From Acanthacorydalis orientalis (Eukaryota; Arthropoda; Insecta; Megaloptera; Corydalidae): a DNA stretch of 64,000 bases. The stretch lies in contig CM068315.1 in NCBI GenBank assembly GCA_034766995.1, positions 17,028,010-17,092,009 of the forward strand, written 5' to 3'. Under the pieces are notes generated by a model that searched no databases, was not told where the DNA came from, and saw only the letters and a list, made by a program, of their open reading frames with translations. Below are positions 49,306 through 58,996 of the stretch, one piece after another (the stretch's first letter is position 1; each line of letters opens with the position of its first letter). Position numbers and translations under genes: made by a program.

Positions 49306-49626
49306 ATAGGATGTTTATATTTGCAACTTCGCATATGAACTTTAGTCTAAGTAAACGTATAATGTTTGTTATTTCAATAAATAATAAATTAATTATATAC
49401 GAGAAATTTGAGAAATTTACATATTGTACATAAACTAACTATATTATTGTTTACGTGGAATATTTAATGAACACTTATTGAAATATTTTTGTTAGCACTT
49501 GATTAAAAAATGCTATTTTTTAATATAAAAAGTAAATCGTATTGTTTTAATAGTACTCTTTTTATATATATCGTGATTTAACAATTTTTTTTGTATAAAA
49601 AGTATGTAATTTGTAAATTAAAATCG

Positions 49627-50190
49627 AACTATTGGTAAGAAAATAATTGCGGTTTCGTTTTCTAAATTATAATTATTTTTTCAATGATAGTACATTTTAT
49701 CGTGTTTATATTCATATCATTTTAAAGTTCATTTGTCGGTCTGTATTTTGGGAACATTAGCTTTGGTTTTATTATTAATTTTGCTTCAAATTTGGATATG
49801 AATCAAAGATAGAAAAGAACTAAATGAGAGAAATTTTTATATGAATTCAAAACGGACGGTAAAGCAGCAGAAACTGCTCGCAAAGTAAACAATGTTTTTG
49901 GCGTGGATACTGTTAAGGAACGTACGATGCCAATGGTGGTTCCAAAAATTTTGTACTTGCGACGAGAGCCTTGAAGATGAAAAGATTGCGGGTGTCCTTC
50001 TTAAGTTCATAACGACCAACTGAAGGTGTTAGTTGAATTAAAACTACGCATGATAATTCGAAAGCTTACACAAAGTTAGACGTTAGTTATCTAACAGTTC
50101 AGGACCACGCAAAACAACTATAAAATCAAAAAAGAGAAAAATGTATGAGTTTGAAGGCCATAAATATGAATTATTTTTCTATCAACTTAA
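49627..50190 (+). mobile_element. Short mariner derivative (DBD-only family), copy 3
   Basis: A degraded 5' TIR (TTGGTAAGAAAATAATTGCGG from 49632, less its last base for exact family match) and a 3' TIR ending CTATCAACTTAA at 50190, followed by TA. Between them the mariner N-terminal coding is readable with frameshifts: LYEFKTDGKAAETARKVNN (about 49837-49893), QWWFQKF (about 49930), DESLEDE. It then passes through the family tail AAAATCAAAAAAGAGAAAAA directly to the TIR, with no catalytic domain. Confidence 0.8.
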
Positions 50191-50457
50191 TATTTTAAAT
50201 ATTGATTGGAATTTTTGCTTAAATCGTTTAAGATATTAAGTTTTCATTTATTTTTATTTCGATTATTAATAAAGGAAATGTTTAAATTGATAGAAAGGTA
50301 TTTGATATTATAATTACTTAAAACAGTAGTATTTATGGTTGATTGTAAAATAAATAAGTTAGATAATTAGTTTTGAATATTATGAACCCATGTCTACATT
50401 TTTTGAAAAACAATATATTTTTAGCATCATAGAATTTTAAATTAAAGGGTATTTTGA
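50191..50457. other. AT-rich spacer
   Basis: Nothing recognised between the mariner derivative and the dispersed repeat. Confidence 0.5.
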
Positions 50458-50720
50458 CAGATGAATTCTTTCTTTTGTCTTATAATCACAACGATTTTAT
50501 GGTTAAAAATATTCAATAAATCATTATTGATTACTTTCAATAGTTACTTATCTGAATTTCTATGACGATGATATCATTTTCAGAGCACTTGGATACAGAA
50601 ACATCTTTAAGACAATCTGACTTTTCTGTACTTTGGTGTGGGGTGAGAACAAACAATTAATTTGTAAAAGTGCATTTAGTTAGTGTCAGAACGTATTATA
50701 ACTACAGTATTATATTTTGG
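50458..50720. repeat. Dispersed inverted-arm repeat, both arms
   Basis: The plus arm includes ATATTCAATAAATCATTATTG and GATATCATTTTCAGAGCAC. The minus arm has TTAATTTGTAAAAGTGCATT then TAGTTAGTGTCAGAAC. Family edges match those at 29433 and 38255. Confidence 0.6.
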
Positions 50721-50796
50721 ATGTTTATGTATGCAATTAAATTTCATTTGTCTATTACATTCAATCAGTGGATCATAAAATTTATATCGGAAAGTA

Positions 50797-51355
50797 TTAG
50801 ATTGGTAGAAATAACTGCGGTTTATTACTTTCAAATTCGTATACATTTTTTTTAAGTTAAGTGGTTTTAAGTGGCCAGAACTGTTAGATGACTAATATCT
50901 AAATTTTGCAAGCTCTCGAATTGTTGTATATAGTTTTGATTCAACTAACGCTTTCACTTGGTCGTTATAAACTGAAGAAGGATACCCGTGATCTTCTTCA
51001 TGCTCAAGACTCTCGTCCTCAGCTTACATTTTTTGGAACCACCATTGCAGTGTACCTTCCTTAAAAATACACCAAAAAAGCTTCGATTAGTTTACGATAA
51101 TTTTTTGATGCTTTACCACCCATTATAAACTCTTATAAAAAATTGCTCTTGTTTGATTCATTTACATCTTTAATTCTATAGCCCAATTTGTAGCAAAATT
51201 AAAAATAAAAAGAAAATTGATGTTCCTAAAATACAAACCGAAAAATTTACTTTCAAACGATATTAACATATACACAATGAAATGACACTTTAATTGAAAA
51301 TAATTAAAGTTAGAATTCAGAAAACAAAACCCGCAATTATTTCCTACCAATCTAA
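50797..51355 (-). mobile_element. Short mariner derivative (DBD-only family), copy 4
   Basis: Plus-strand left end TTAGATTGGTAGAAATAACT and right end AATTATTTCCTACCAATCTAA are TIRs with TA outside (50795-50796 and 51356-51357). The reverse strand carries the mariner N-terminal coding (GGKASKN-like, WWFQK, DESLEHEEDHG, HTH) and stops at the common deletion junction. It lies 606 bp from copy 3 in opposite orientation. Confidence 0.85.
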
Positions 51356-51656
51356 TAAATTCAAATTTTATCAGCTAGCAATAATTAAATACTGAACGAT
51401 TTCAGCTATTCTAGAGGTCCGATAAAAACCCTTTTTAGTAACACAAGTCTTTGTCCACTAAAAATTCCCTACAAATGTTTAAAATTAATTTTACACAAAT
51501 GGCTATTCTAATATCTATATATTTTATTTAATTCGAGATTCTTATTCTCCTATAAAATATAACTATCTGACTTAATATGTATTTTCCTAAGTTACACACA
51601 TCAGATTTATTCTTTTCTAAGCCAGTTATTCTATAAAATTTATGAAAAACACTTCC

Positions 51657-51659
<3 letters not shown>

Positions 51660-51690
<31 letters not shown>
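51660..51690. repeat. (TA)n tract
   Basis: Continuous TA dinucleotides. Confidence 0.95.
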
Positions 51691-51693
<3 letters not shown>

Positions 51694-52065
51694 TTTGTAT
51701 GTTTTATTACATTATATTTCCTTACAAAAACTGCAGCAGTGCAGGTTGTGCAGTAATATAATTTTATTCAATTTTTATAGCCAAAACGAACGTTATAGTT
51801 TTCATGATAAGATACAGGTCGTTCACATTAACGACGAAAATAACAATCCGTCGAACTCTTTACATCATTGATATAAAGAAAAGTCAACCTCAAACGGCAT
51901 ATAAACTGCTAGACAGCGTCGCTATCCAACCAACGAGAATGGGCGAGACTCCAAGTGCATGTTTTCCAGTTTATACGATCGGCGAGAAATAGCAGTCGTA
52001 CGCTGCAACCAAGACTGGAGCGCGCCCTGTTTCATAACCGAGCCATTGTACTTGTTTATCGTCAT

Positions 52066-52068
<3 letters not shown>

Positions 52069-52112
<44 letters not shown>
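52069..52112. repeat. (TA)n tract
   Basis: Continuous TA dinucleotides. Confidence 0.95.
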
Positions 52113-52117
<5 letters not shown>

Positions 52118-52436
52118 ATGTATATGAATATATGTATAATATATGAGAGTCATATTCTCAACATGACATAACCCTTCATCTTTTCTATAAAACATTGCCA
52201 TCAAATAATACTTATACGTATTGACATCTGTACGTCAACTTCTGGTTTTTCTATTCACTTTTTAAAACTATAAAAATGGATATGGAATCGAATATATTAT
52301 ATATGAATTTTTATATTTAATCAATGTATCGTAAATATTGATTATTCTTAGAATTTTTTTGATTATATAACTAAAAAGAATCGTTAATCACTTTATCGTC
52401 TTATCAGTCTGTTACTTTATTTTTTATGTGTAACAA

Positions 52437-52439
<3 letters not shown>

Positions 52440-52484
<45 letters not shown>
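52440..52484. repeat. (TA)n tract
   Basis: Continuous TA dinucleotides. Confidence 0.95.
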
Positions 52485-52487
<3 letters not shown>

Positions 52488-52541
52488 TTCATAAAATATA
52501 AACAGATTTGCTGAAAATTAAGATAATTATCCAAAATAAAG

Positions 52542-52692
52542 TTCTGATATTGACTAATTTCACTTCCACAAATAAATTATTTTTTCACTCCACAAAATAC
52601 ATAAAAATCTATTCACAAATGTTCAATAAATTATTTTTAATTAATTTTGGTGGGTTGTGGGATGAAAAAGTTAATTCATTTGCGAAAACAAT
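52542..52692. repeat. Dispersed inverted-arm repeat, compact copy
   Basis: The left edge GTTCTGATATTGACTAATTT leads into CACTTCCACAAATAAATTAT and TCACTCCACAAAATAC. The right arm (GGGTTGTGGGATGAAAAAGT then TTCATTTGCGAAAAC) is complementary. The arms are closer together than at 38255. Confidence 0.65.
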
Positions 52693-52959
52693 AAGAACTA
52701 CTTTCTCTAAATAAAATTAATCTGTTTTATTATAAAAGAACCAATTTTCAAATAGTTTGCATACTATTAAAAAAAATTCATAAATATGTGGGTTTTTGAT
52801 AATTTTGGTAAATTTCTATGATATAGAGCCACCATTTATTTGCCAATGTCACAGCTATCAAGTGTCACATTTCAAACTAGCATAAGCCAAATTTCAGCCA
52901 GAAGCAAAACGTTGTGTAAGTTCAACAGATGTTTGAAACGAGTATTGTTGAAGTTGCCG

Positions 52960-53915
52960 CAAAAATAGAAAAGAACGAGCAGGACTTTTTGTGTCTATTC
53001 GTCACTATGGCTGAAACATGGATCTACCACTACATCTCTGAATCTAAGCAGTAGTCAAAGTAATGGACAACGACTGGTGAAAGTTCGCCGAAGAAGGCAA
53101 AGACCATTTTGTCGGCTGGGAAGGTGATGGCCACTGTTTTTTGATATTCTCAAGGAGTCATCCTGATCGACTATTTAACGAAGGAAAGAACTATAACAGG
53201 AGCCTATAATGCAACATTATTGGACCGTGTGAAAGAATGTGTATATGAGGCCAATCGTAATTGAAGTGTTACTTCCGAGCTGTAAATATAGAATAATTTT
53301 TTTTAAATATTTATTTCCTGTTAAACTGTATTTTCCAGGAAAAAAGACTCTGTTTGTATATTAAGTATAAATATATTTTTTTTGCTGTGGGTTCTGAATC
53401 ATCATAATTTAAAAATTAAACAGTTGACATGTGATAGCTGAAGTAAGATACAAAAAAATGCTTCACAGCGTTTCGACTCATTCCGATGGCACGGTCTCCA
53501 CCCCACTCCTATGCGTACCTTCACTTCTGTCATACAATTTTGTTTCACAACTATTCAACTCGTACCGTATTTAAAGAAGTTTAACTTCAAAACTGTCAAA
53601 ATTAGCGTACAAAAAATTACTCTTTCACCAGGACAACGCGCCGTCCCACCAATCATTATATTATAGTAATGGAAAAATTGGACGTATTAGACTTTGAATT
53701 GATTCATCATCCACCCTATTCTCAGACTTGGCACCGAGGGAATTTTTCCTCTTCCTAAAAGTGAAAATTGGCTCAATGGGAAGAAATCTCGTCGAATGAG
53801 AATATCATCACCGCCGTCAATGCGTACTTTGCACTCCCACTAGACAAGGTGTATAGCGCTTAATGGAGACTATGTTGAGAAATAAAATCGGTCTTTTCAA
53901 AAAAAAAAATGGTGT
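52960..53915 (+). pseudogene. Mariner transposase, DNA-binding part lost, catalytic residues changed
   Basis: Coding becomes readable just before the first catalytic motif. This reads FVTMAETWIYHY: GCT (53010-53012) replaces Asp. TTTGESSPKKAKTILSAGKV, MATVFWYSQGVILIDYLTK and RTITGAYNATLLDRVKE follow. After an interrupting segment come KKLLFHQDNAPSH (GAC 53632-53634) and APREFFLFLK, where GAA (53740-53742) stands where the third Asp is expected. The two are 36 codons apart rather than 35. The C-terminus ends before the TIR. In this lineage the order and wording match the irritans/Hsmar2 group and the element at 25347, but the TIRs differ. Confidence 0.8.
53263..53611. mobile_element. Possible small insertion inside the mariner
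   Basis: About 350 bp separates codons that are nearly adjacent in related transposases (after DRVKECVYEAN and before KLAYKKLLFHQDN). Its ends are similar inverted strings: TTGAAGTGTTACTTC on the left, and GAAGTTTAACTTCAA on the right. No clear target duplication. Unidentified MITE or a divergent rearrangement. Confidence 0.35.
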
Positions 53916-53940
53916 TTAACTTTCTTTTTTACCATACTTA

Positions 53941-54541
53941 TCAAACGACCCTCGAGAATCATTTATAAATCCATACATATTTCATTTCTTTCGATTTTAC
54001 AATACTATTTTTTATTAAAATATCTCAGTTACATACAACAGTGATAATTTTTATTTGGTATAAAGATCTTATCATCGAAGCTGTACATGTTATATGCTTT
54101 TAATACATTTTATTCCTGATTTTTTTATAAAACATAGTATTAAAAATATATAAGGAAAGTTGTTCAGAGAAAATATTATCCCATGTGTAAATAACCATCG
54201 AGTTAAATTAATTAAGATCTAGATTAAATATAAACAAATTAATTAATTTTAATTAATGTGAAATCAAGCTGAAGAGAGTGCGTATTAAATCTCTCTTCAA
54301 ATAAATTTGTCGGAACAAATACTCACCCGCTGGATGTATCACAGAGTTTACTTTACGAGTAGAAATTACGTCATAATTGATTAGTGGGGGTTCGTTGATT
54401 TTGTATATATTAATATATTTGATTTCTGCTGCGTCTGTGTACTTTGACAGAAAACGACCTTTCACAAAGAAATGTTTATAATTTCAGCTCATTCAATACT
54501 ATACAACCCAATAATATACATATATACTTGTCCATGCATAC

Positions 54542-54578
<37 letters not shown>

Positions 54579-54788
54579 AACAAATTCTATATGAATTTAA
54601 TTATTAAACTTTTAATTATGCTTTCTTTTCTGTAAATCGATAATTAGAAGTAATATTAAATTTCAAAAGTTGAATTTTAAAATTCTGTTTAATTATTTTC
54701 GTTAGCAGAAGCTCATTCATTAATTTGTTGAATTATAATATATTTATATATTCATTCCTACGCAAACAATCTTCACATTTTTCTACTG

Positions 54789-54789
<1 letters not shown>
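53941..54789. other. No gene recognised; short TA/GA repeat
   Basis: (TA)n at 54542-54560 joined to (GA)n at 54561-54579. Confidence 0.55.
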
Positions 54790-54848
<59 letters not shown>

Positions 54849-54860
54849 ATATATATATAT

Positions 54861-54918
<58 letters not shown>
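54790..54918. repeat. Longest (TA)n tract
   Basis: About 130 bp of TA with a few ATG/CAT interruptions arranged nearly symmetrically around 54853 (GTATATGTATA … TACATATATACATA). The LINE derivative begins directly at its right end. Confidence 0.95.
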
Positions 54919-54920
<2 letters not shown>

Positions 54921-55318
54921 GGTTAAAATTGCGTACAGTATGCGTACCATACGACGCCGACTCCAAGTAGAGTCACATAGCCTCTCTTATCCAATTTCGA
55001 CTTTCACCTTTAAATGGTTAACCCTTGTAGCATGAGTAACCTCATTCAAAATCGGGTAACTCCGACGGCGAGAGTGGTCAGGGCTGGAGAAAGCGGGAGA
55101 ATACTCCTCCAAAAAAGATTGGATATGGAGCTAACAACCCCACCTCGTAAAATAACAAACGTTACGGAACCTCAAAATAAGTCTCGGACACTGGATGGAT
55201 TTTACGGTTGTGAGTAAGGAACTGGAACAGGACTGCCAGGCACAGGGATGTCTGGAGGCAGATAATTGAGGAGGTCAAGGCTCGATTAGGGCTGTAGCGC
55301 CATCGAAGAAGAAAAAGG
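54919..55318 (+). mobile_element. Internally deleted LINE-like element inside TA repeat
   Basis: About 400 bp of GC-richer DNA are bounded by TA repeats on both sides. The 3' part reads RNWNRTARHRDVWRQIIEEV, then KARLGL, a stop and RHRRRRK (about 55217-55316), the usual C-terminal end of many insect LINE reverse-transcriptase ORFs. The 5' part (open at 55014-55217, NRVTPTARVVRAGESGRIL … RKITNVTEP) resembles a LINE 5' region, but its family was not identified. The two halves are joined without the RT and endonuclease core. That would make this a short non-autonomous LINE derivative. Confidence 0.55.
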
Positions 55319-55340
55319 TATATATATATATATATATATA
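55319..55340. repeat. (TA)n tract
   Basis: Short TA run between the LINE derivative and the next mariner derivative; possibly the LINE's own 3' tail. Confidence 0.9.
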
Positions 55341-55909
55341 TTAGGTTGGTAGAAAAATAATTGCGGTTTATGACCTCAAAATTCATATACATTTTTCTCT
55401 TCTTTGATTTCCCTGTTTCAAGTGGTCCAGAACTGTTGGATGACTAACACTTAACTTTTGTGCAAGCTCTCGAATTGTTGTGCGTGGTATGATTCAACTA
55501 ACGCCTTCAATTGGTCGTTATGAACTGAAGAAATAAGTCCGCAACCTTCTTCATCTTCAAGACTCTCATCCCCAGAAAGACGTTTTAGGAATTACCGTTG
55601 TACCGTACGTTCCTTAACTGTACCCACACCAAAATCATCGATTTGTTTATAAGCAGTTTTCGCTACTTTACCACCCTTTTTGAACCAGTACAAAAAATTT
55701 GCTCTTATTGGCTTTTTTACCATCTTTATTTCAATAGCCCAATTTGAATCGAAATTAATAATAAAACCACAGTCGATATTACCCAAATACAGACCGAAAA
55801 TACATTTTAAGACAATATTAACATGAACACGATGAAATGACACTTTCTTTGAAAAAAATAAAGTTAGAGTTTAAAAACAAAATCGTAATTATTTTCCTAC
55901 TAACCTAAT
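55341..55909 (-). mobile_element. Short mariner derivative (DBD-only family), copy 5
   Basis: The clearest termini of the family: left TTAGGTTGGTAGAAAAATAA, right TTATTTTCCTACTAACCTAA, with TA on both outer sides. Length 569 bp. The 3' TIR abuts the TA repeat. Confidence 0.92.
55400..55720 (-). pseudogene. Mariner transposase N-terminal domain, truncated
   Basis: On the minus strand (ATG near 55720) the frame reads MVKKPIRANFLYWFKKGGKV then KQIDDFGVGTVKERTVQR up to a stop at 55592. In shifted frames DESLEDEEGCG, SSVHNDQLKALVES and the second HTH follow, ending in NQRREKCI-like tail codons beside the TIR. The DNA-binding part is about 120 codons. No catalytic motif exists between this and the TIR. 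The frameshift at the WFQKF-like motif and a one-base loss at the SEPRT-like segment break it. Confidence 0.8.
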
Positions 55910-56884
55910 ATATATTCTTGTATCGTCTGCTTTACGGAATATGCGTGTATTCCTTTACGAGCTAAATGTCTATAGACACTTTTCGAAGAACCAATGTCCA
56001 TTTCCGATATCTTATTGTGTTTTCCATTGAAATGGTTTTTAATTTATTTTTCAAGATAAAATTCCATTACGAAGATAATAGAATAAGCTTTCACCGTGAC
56101 AATATTTAAAAACTTTGTACTTTAAAATTGCGAAACTGTTTAAATGAAATTAATTTAAAAATAAGATTGAATTGAATTTTAATCTTTTAATTATTCTAAA
56201 TCAATTCAATATATGTAAAAAGATAAATCTAAAAACGGATATACGAGTTAGTATCGATCTGAAATCTAAAAATAAACCGTTACATGAAAACTAGCTGACA
56301 CATTCGAATAAAAGAAAATGTTGACAAATATTTACACTGAAGAATGTTATGTAAATTAGGTTACATTCTCTTTCATAAAAATTGTTTTTTCGAAAAAAGC
56401 ATATTCGTATATAGGTTTTTTTTTTAGAAACGAATAACATATTGCTCCAGATTTAAGATAATCTCTTATAGAAAAAAAAGAATATCAGAAATAACTATCT
56501 AAAATAAGTTTCTTTTACGAAAGCAACAACAGACAATATCGTACCTGTCGTATCCAATTCACTTTTCAATGAATATCTTTAATGTTTCCTTTTCTTGTAG
56601 TTTCGTTCTGTTCGCAATCTTTTCTGCATCCTGTGTCGGTGTTGTTGTTATTCCCTGTGGAACTCGGAACATAAACCAGGTTCAAATCAAGACAAAGTAT
56701 TCGCAATATAAGCAAATATACGCACGCGGCGGACTACTGTTGCATCTTTCAACTTTACTAAATTGAATTACATGCAGATTTATAAGGTATATTAGAAAAT
56801 AATTAGAGTGATTTGTGAATTAAAATTCTGGGAACTTGTTCATCAGCGATTCCTTTTCGAACACATTTTTTTTGTATTGAATTA

Positions 56885-56919
<35 letters not shown>

Positions 56920-57534
56920 CACATTCGTTTGTCGCCTTTTCCACAATTAATATTTATAAACTGTTTTCAATTAAACTTTTTACCGATTATAAATTATCTT
57001 CCGACGAATTTCATAAACTTAATAGAAATGTATTTTCAGTTCAGCATTAATACGTACGCAAAGAGGAGGACTATAGTACATAATGTCATTTATGTGGTAT
57101 TGTGGTCTTTGCAGTATTTTACATGACTCATATCACGCGTATTTGCGCGCTTCTTAATATTAATGTCTCTAATTGCGACGCTTAATATAATTTGTAGAAT
57201 TGCGGTTATGATTTATGATGTGTGGCCGTATGTTTTAAGTCGAACCCGAAGGATATTCTTAGTGATATACGACATGGTGTTTTTAAATAAAAAACAAATT
57301 CGTATTTGTGAGTTTATATAAATTGAATACAGCTAAACGATTTTCAGAAATAATCTGATATATTTATTGATTAAAGTTAAAAGTAAATATTAAATACTGA
57401 ATTATATCCATTAAAAAGATAAATCTAAGAATAGTTTTGAATGAGAAAAAAAGACGTTAAACAATAATGTTAAGATGTTATTAGGACAGTCATGAAATAC
57501 TTCTGAATATAATTATCAAACAGATTGTAATTAT
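55910..57534. other. No gene recognised; TA tract
   Basis: (TA)n at 56888-56918. Open frames at 56569-56766 and 56808-57126 have no recognisable domain. Confidence 0.5.
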
Positions 57535-57610
57535 ATTTTTTGACACTGTGGCTAAATTGATTTTCATAAATAAATCGAGATTTTTTTATAAATTATTGTT
57601 CTGAGGATAA
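57535..57610. repeat. Dispersed inverted-arm repeat, fragment
   Basis: TTTGACACTGTGGCTAAATT and CATAAATAAATCGAGATTTT match the outer edge and arm start of the family (compare the reverse complement of 29500-29560). Confidence 0.5.
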
Positions 57611-57884
57611 TACAATAAGAATTATTTTCCATTGACATATGTATAAATAATTATCAGTATTGAATATTTCGATAAGAATTTCTTTTTGTAATTTTTGTGG
57701 AATTAAAATTCATTTGTATTAGGTTGGTGCATTTTACGTTTGGCGCCGATTGTTCTAGTTACCGTTATCTTTTTTTATAGTCATGTGATACATCATTGTA
57801 AACAATGAAAATATCACTACTGATTTCAGTTTATATCTATTTTTATTTTTTAGTATTGTTGAATATAACATCTTAAATTAGTCA

Positions 57885-58919
57885 GGGAAAAAAGCAAATT
57901 CGCGCAATATTGTTGTATGAATTTAAATTGGGACGCAAAGCAATAGAAACTGTCGAAATACCAAATTTGTTTTAGCGAAGAGTCAATTAGTGAACGTACT
58001 GGTCTACACTGGCTCCAAAAATTTCGTAATGAAAACGAAAGCCTTGATTGTGAAGATGGTCATGGACGTCCTTCAAGTATAGACATTAATGAATTAAGAA
58101 TCATTATTGAAGCGGAACCACGTAAAACAACTCGAGTGGTGGCAAAAGAACTCAATGTTGATCATTCAACAGTTGTTCAACATTTGAGCCTAACTGGAAA
58201 AACAAAAAAGATACGTGTAAATACATCGTTTAGTTCATACGTGCCGTATGAACTAAACGAACGTCAAGCAATTTGGCGATACGAAGTCTGATTTGCGTTT
58301 CTGTTGCGTAACAAAAATGTTCTTTATCTTGATCGTATTATCACATCTAATGAAAAATGGATTCTCTACAACAATAGGAAACGTTTATCACAGTGGTTAG
58401 ACCGAGCAGAAGCATCAAAACAGTTTCCTATATCGAAACTTCATGAAAAAATGATTATGGTCACTATTTGGTAGTCAGTGACATCATTCAGTACAGCTTC
58501 TTAAATCTTGTTGAAACAATAACAGCAGAAAAATAGTTAGAAAATTGAAAAAATGCATGAGAAATTGCATCATTTACGCCCAGCGTTAATCAATCGAAGA
58601 GGATACATTTTTTTCATGACAACCCACGACCACACGTCTCACAAATGAAATTAAAAAAATTAAATTAACTAGGTTATGAAACCTTACCTCACCCACTTTA
58701 TTCCTCAGACCTGTCTCCGATAGATTATCATTTTTTTAAACATTTGAGTAATTTTCTACAAGAGAAGATTTTCAAACATCAAGCATCAGCTCAATGCGCT
58801 TTCGGTGAATTTGTTAATTAATTAATTCCAGGACTCAACAACTCTATCTTGTAGGAATAAACAAATTTTTTTTCGGTTGGGAGAAATGTGTACAGGCGAA
58901 CGGTCGCTATTTTGATTAA
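57885..58919 (+). pseudogene. Mariner transposase (cecropia/Hsmar1-like), inactive
   Basis: Mariner transposases cut and paste their own element at TA sites. Readable parts in order: QIRAILLYEFKLGRKAIETV (57895-57954), a frameshift near 57960, then LHWLQKF and DCEDGHGRPSS. The second HTH follows (VVAKELNVDHSTVVQHL, about 58137-58187), then VPYELNERQ. The first catalytic motif reads TSNEKW with AAT (58349-58351) for the Asp. The second is FHDN (GAC 58618-58620) and the third PIDYHFFKHL (GAT 58723-58725), exactly D34D. Stops are present after RYEV and MVTIW. The initiator position reads AGG. The C-terminal NGRYFD ends at TAA 58917-58919. Confidence 0.9.
58226..58260. repeat. 16-bp perfect hairpin inside the mariner
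   Basis: TCGTTTAGTTCATACG (58226-58241), loop TGC, exact complement at 58245-58260. The right arm is normal transposase coding (PYELNE); the left arm replaces the codons expected before VPYEL. Confidence 0.9.
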
Positions 58920-58996
58920 TAAATATAATCTTTAACTGATATATACGTCTTTATACTCGATATGTATAAATTGCAATTATTTTTGCACCAACCTAA

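Larger units (their letters stand above)
51356..52555. other. No gene recognised; TA tracts
   Basis: TA at 51660-51690, 52069-52112 and 52440-52484. The stretch 51870-52060 is less AT-rich with overlapping short open frames but no recognisable product. Confidence 0.5.
52802..53938 (+). mobile_element. Mariner element (irritans/Hsmar2-like), rearranged
   Basis: The left end ATTTTGGTAAATTTC and the right end TTTTTTACCATACT are short TIRs with TA outside (52800-52801 and 53939-53940). Length is 1137 bp despite a probable insertion of about 350 bp (53263-53611), because the region for the HTH domain is gone. Confidence 0.75.
57719..58996 (+). mobile_element. Full-length mariner element (cecropia/Hsmar1-like)
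   Basis: 5' TIR TTAGGTTGGTGCA and 3' TIR TGCACCAACCTAA are perfect inverted copies, with TA duplications at 57717-57718 and 58997-58998. At 1278 bp it is complete in extent and is the reference for the deleted sister at 5538-6479. Confidence 0.95.
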
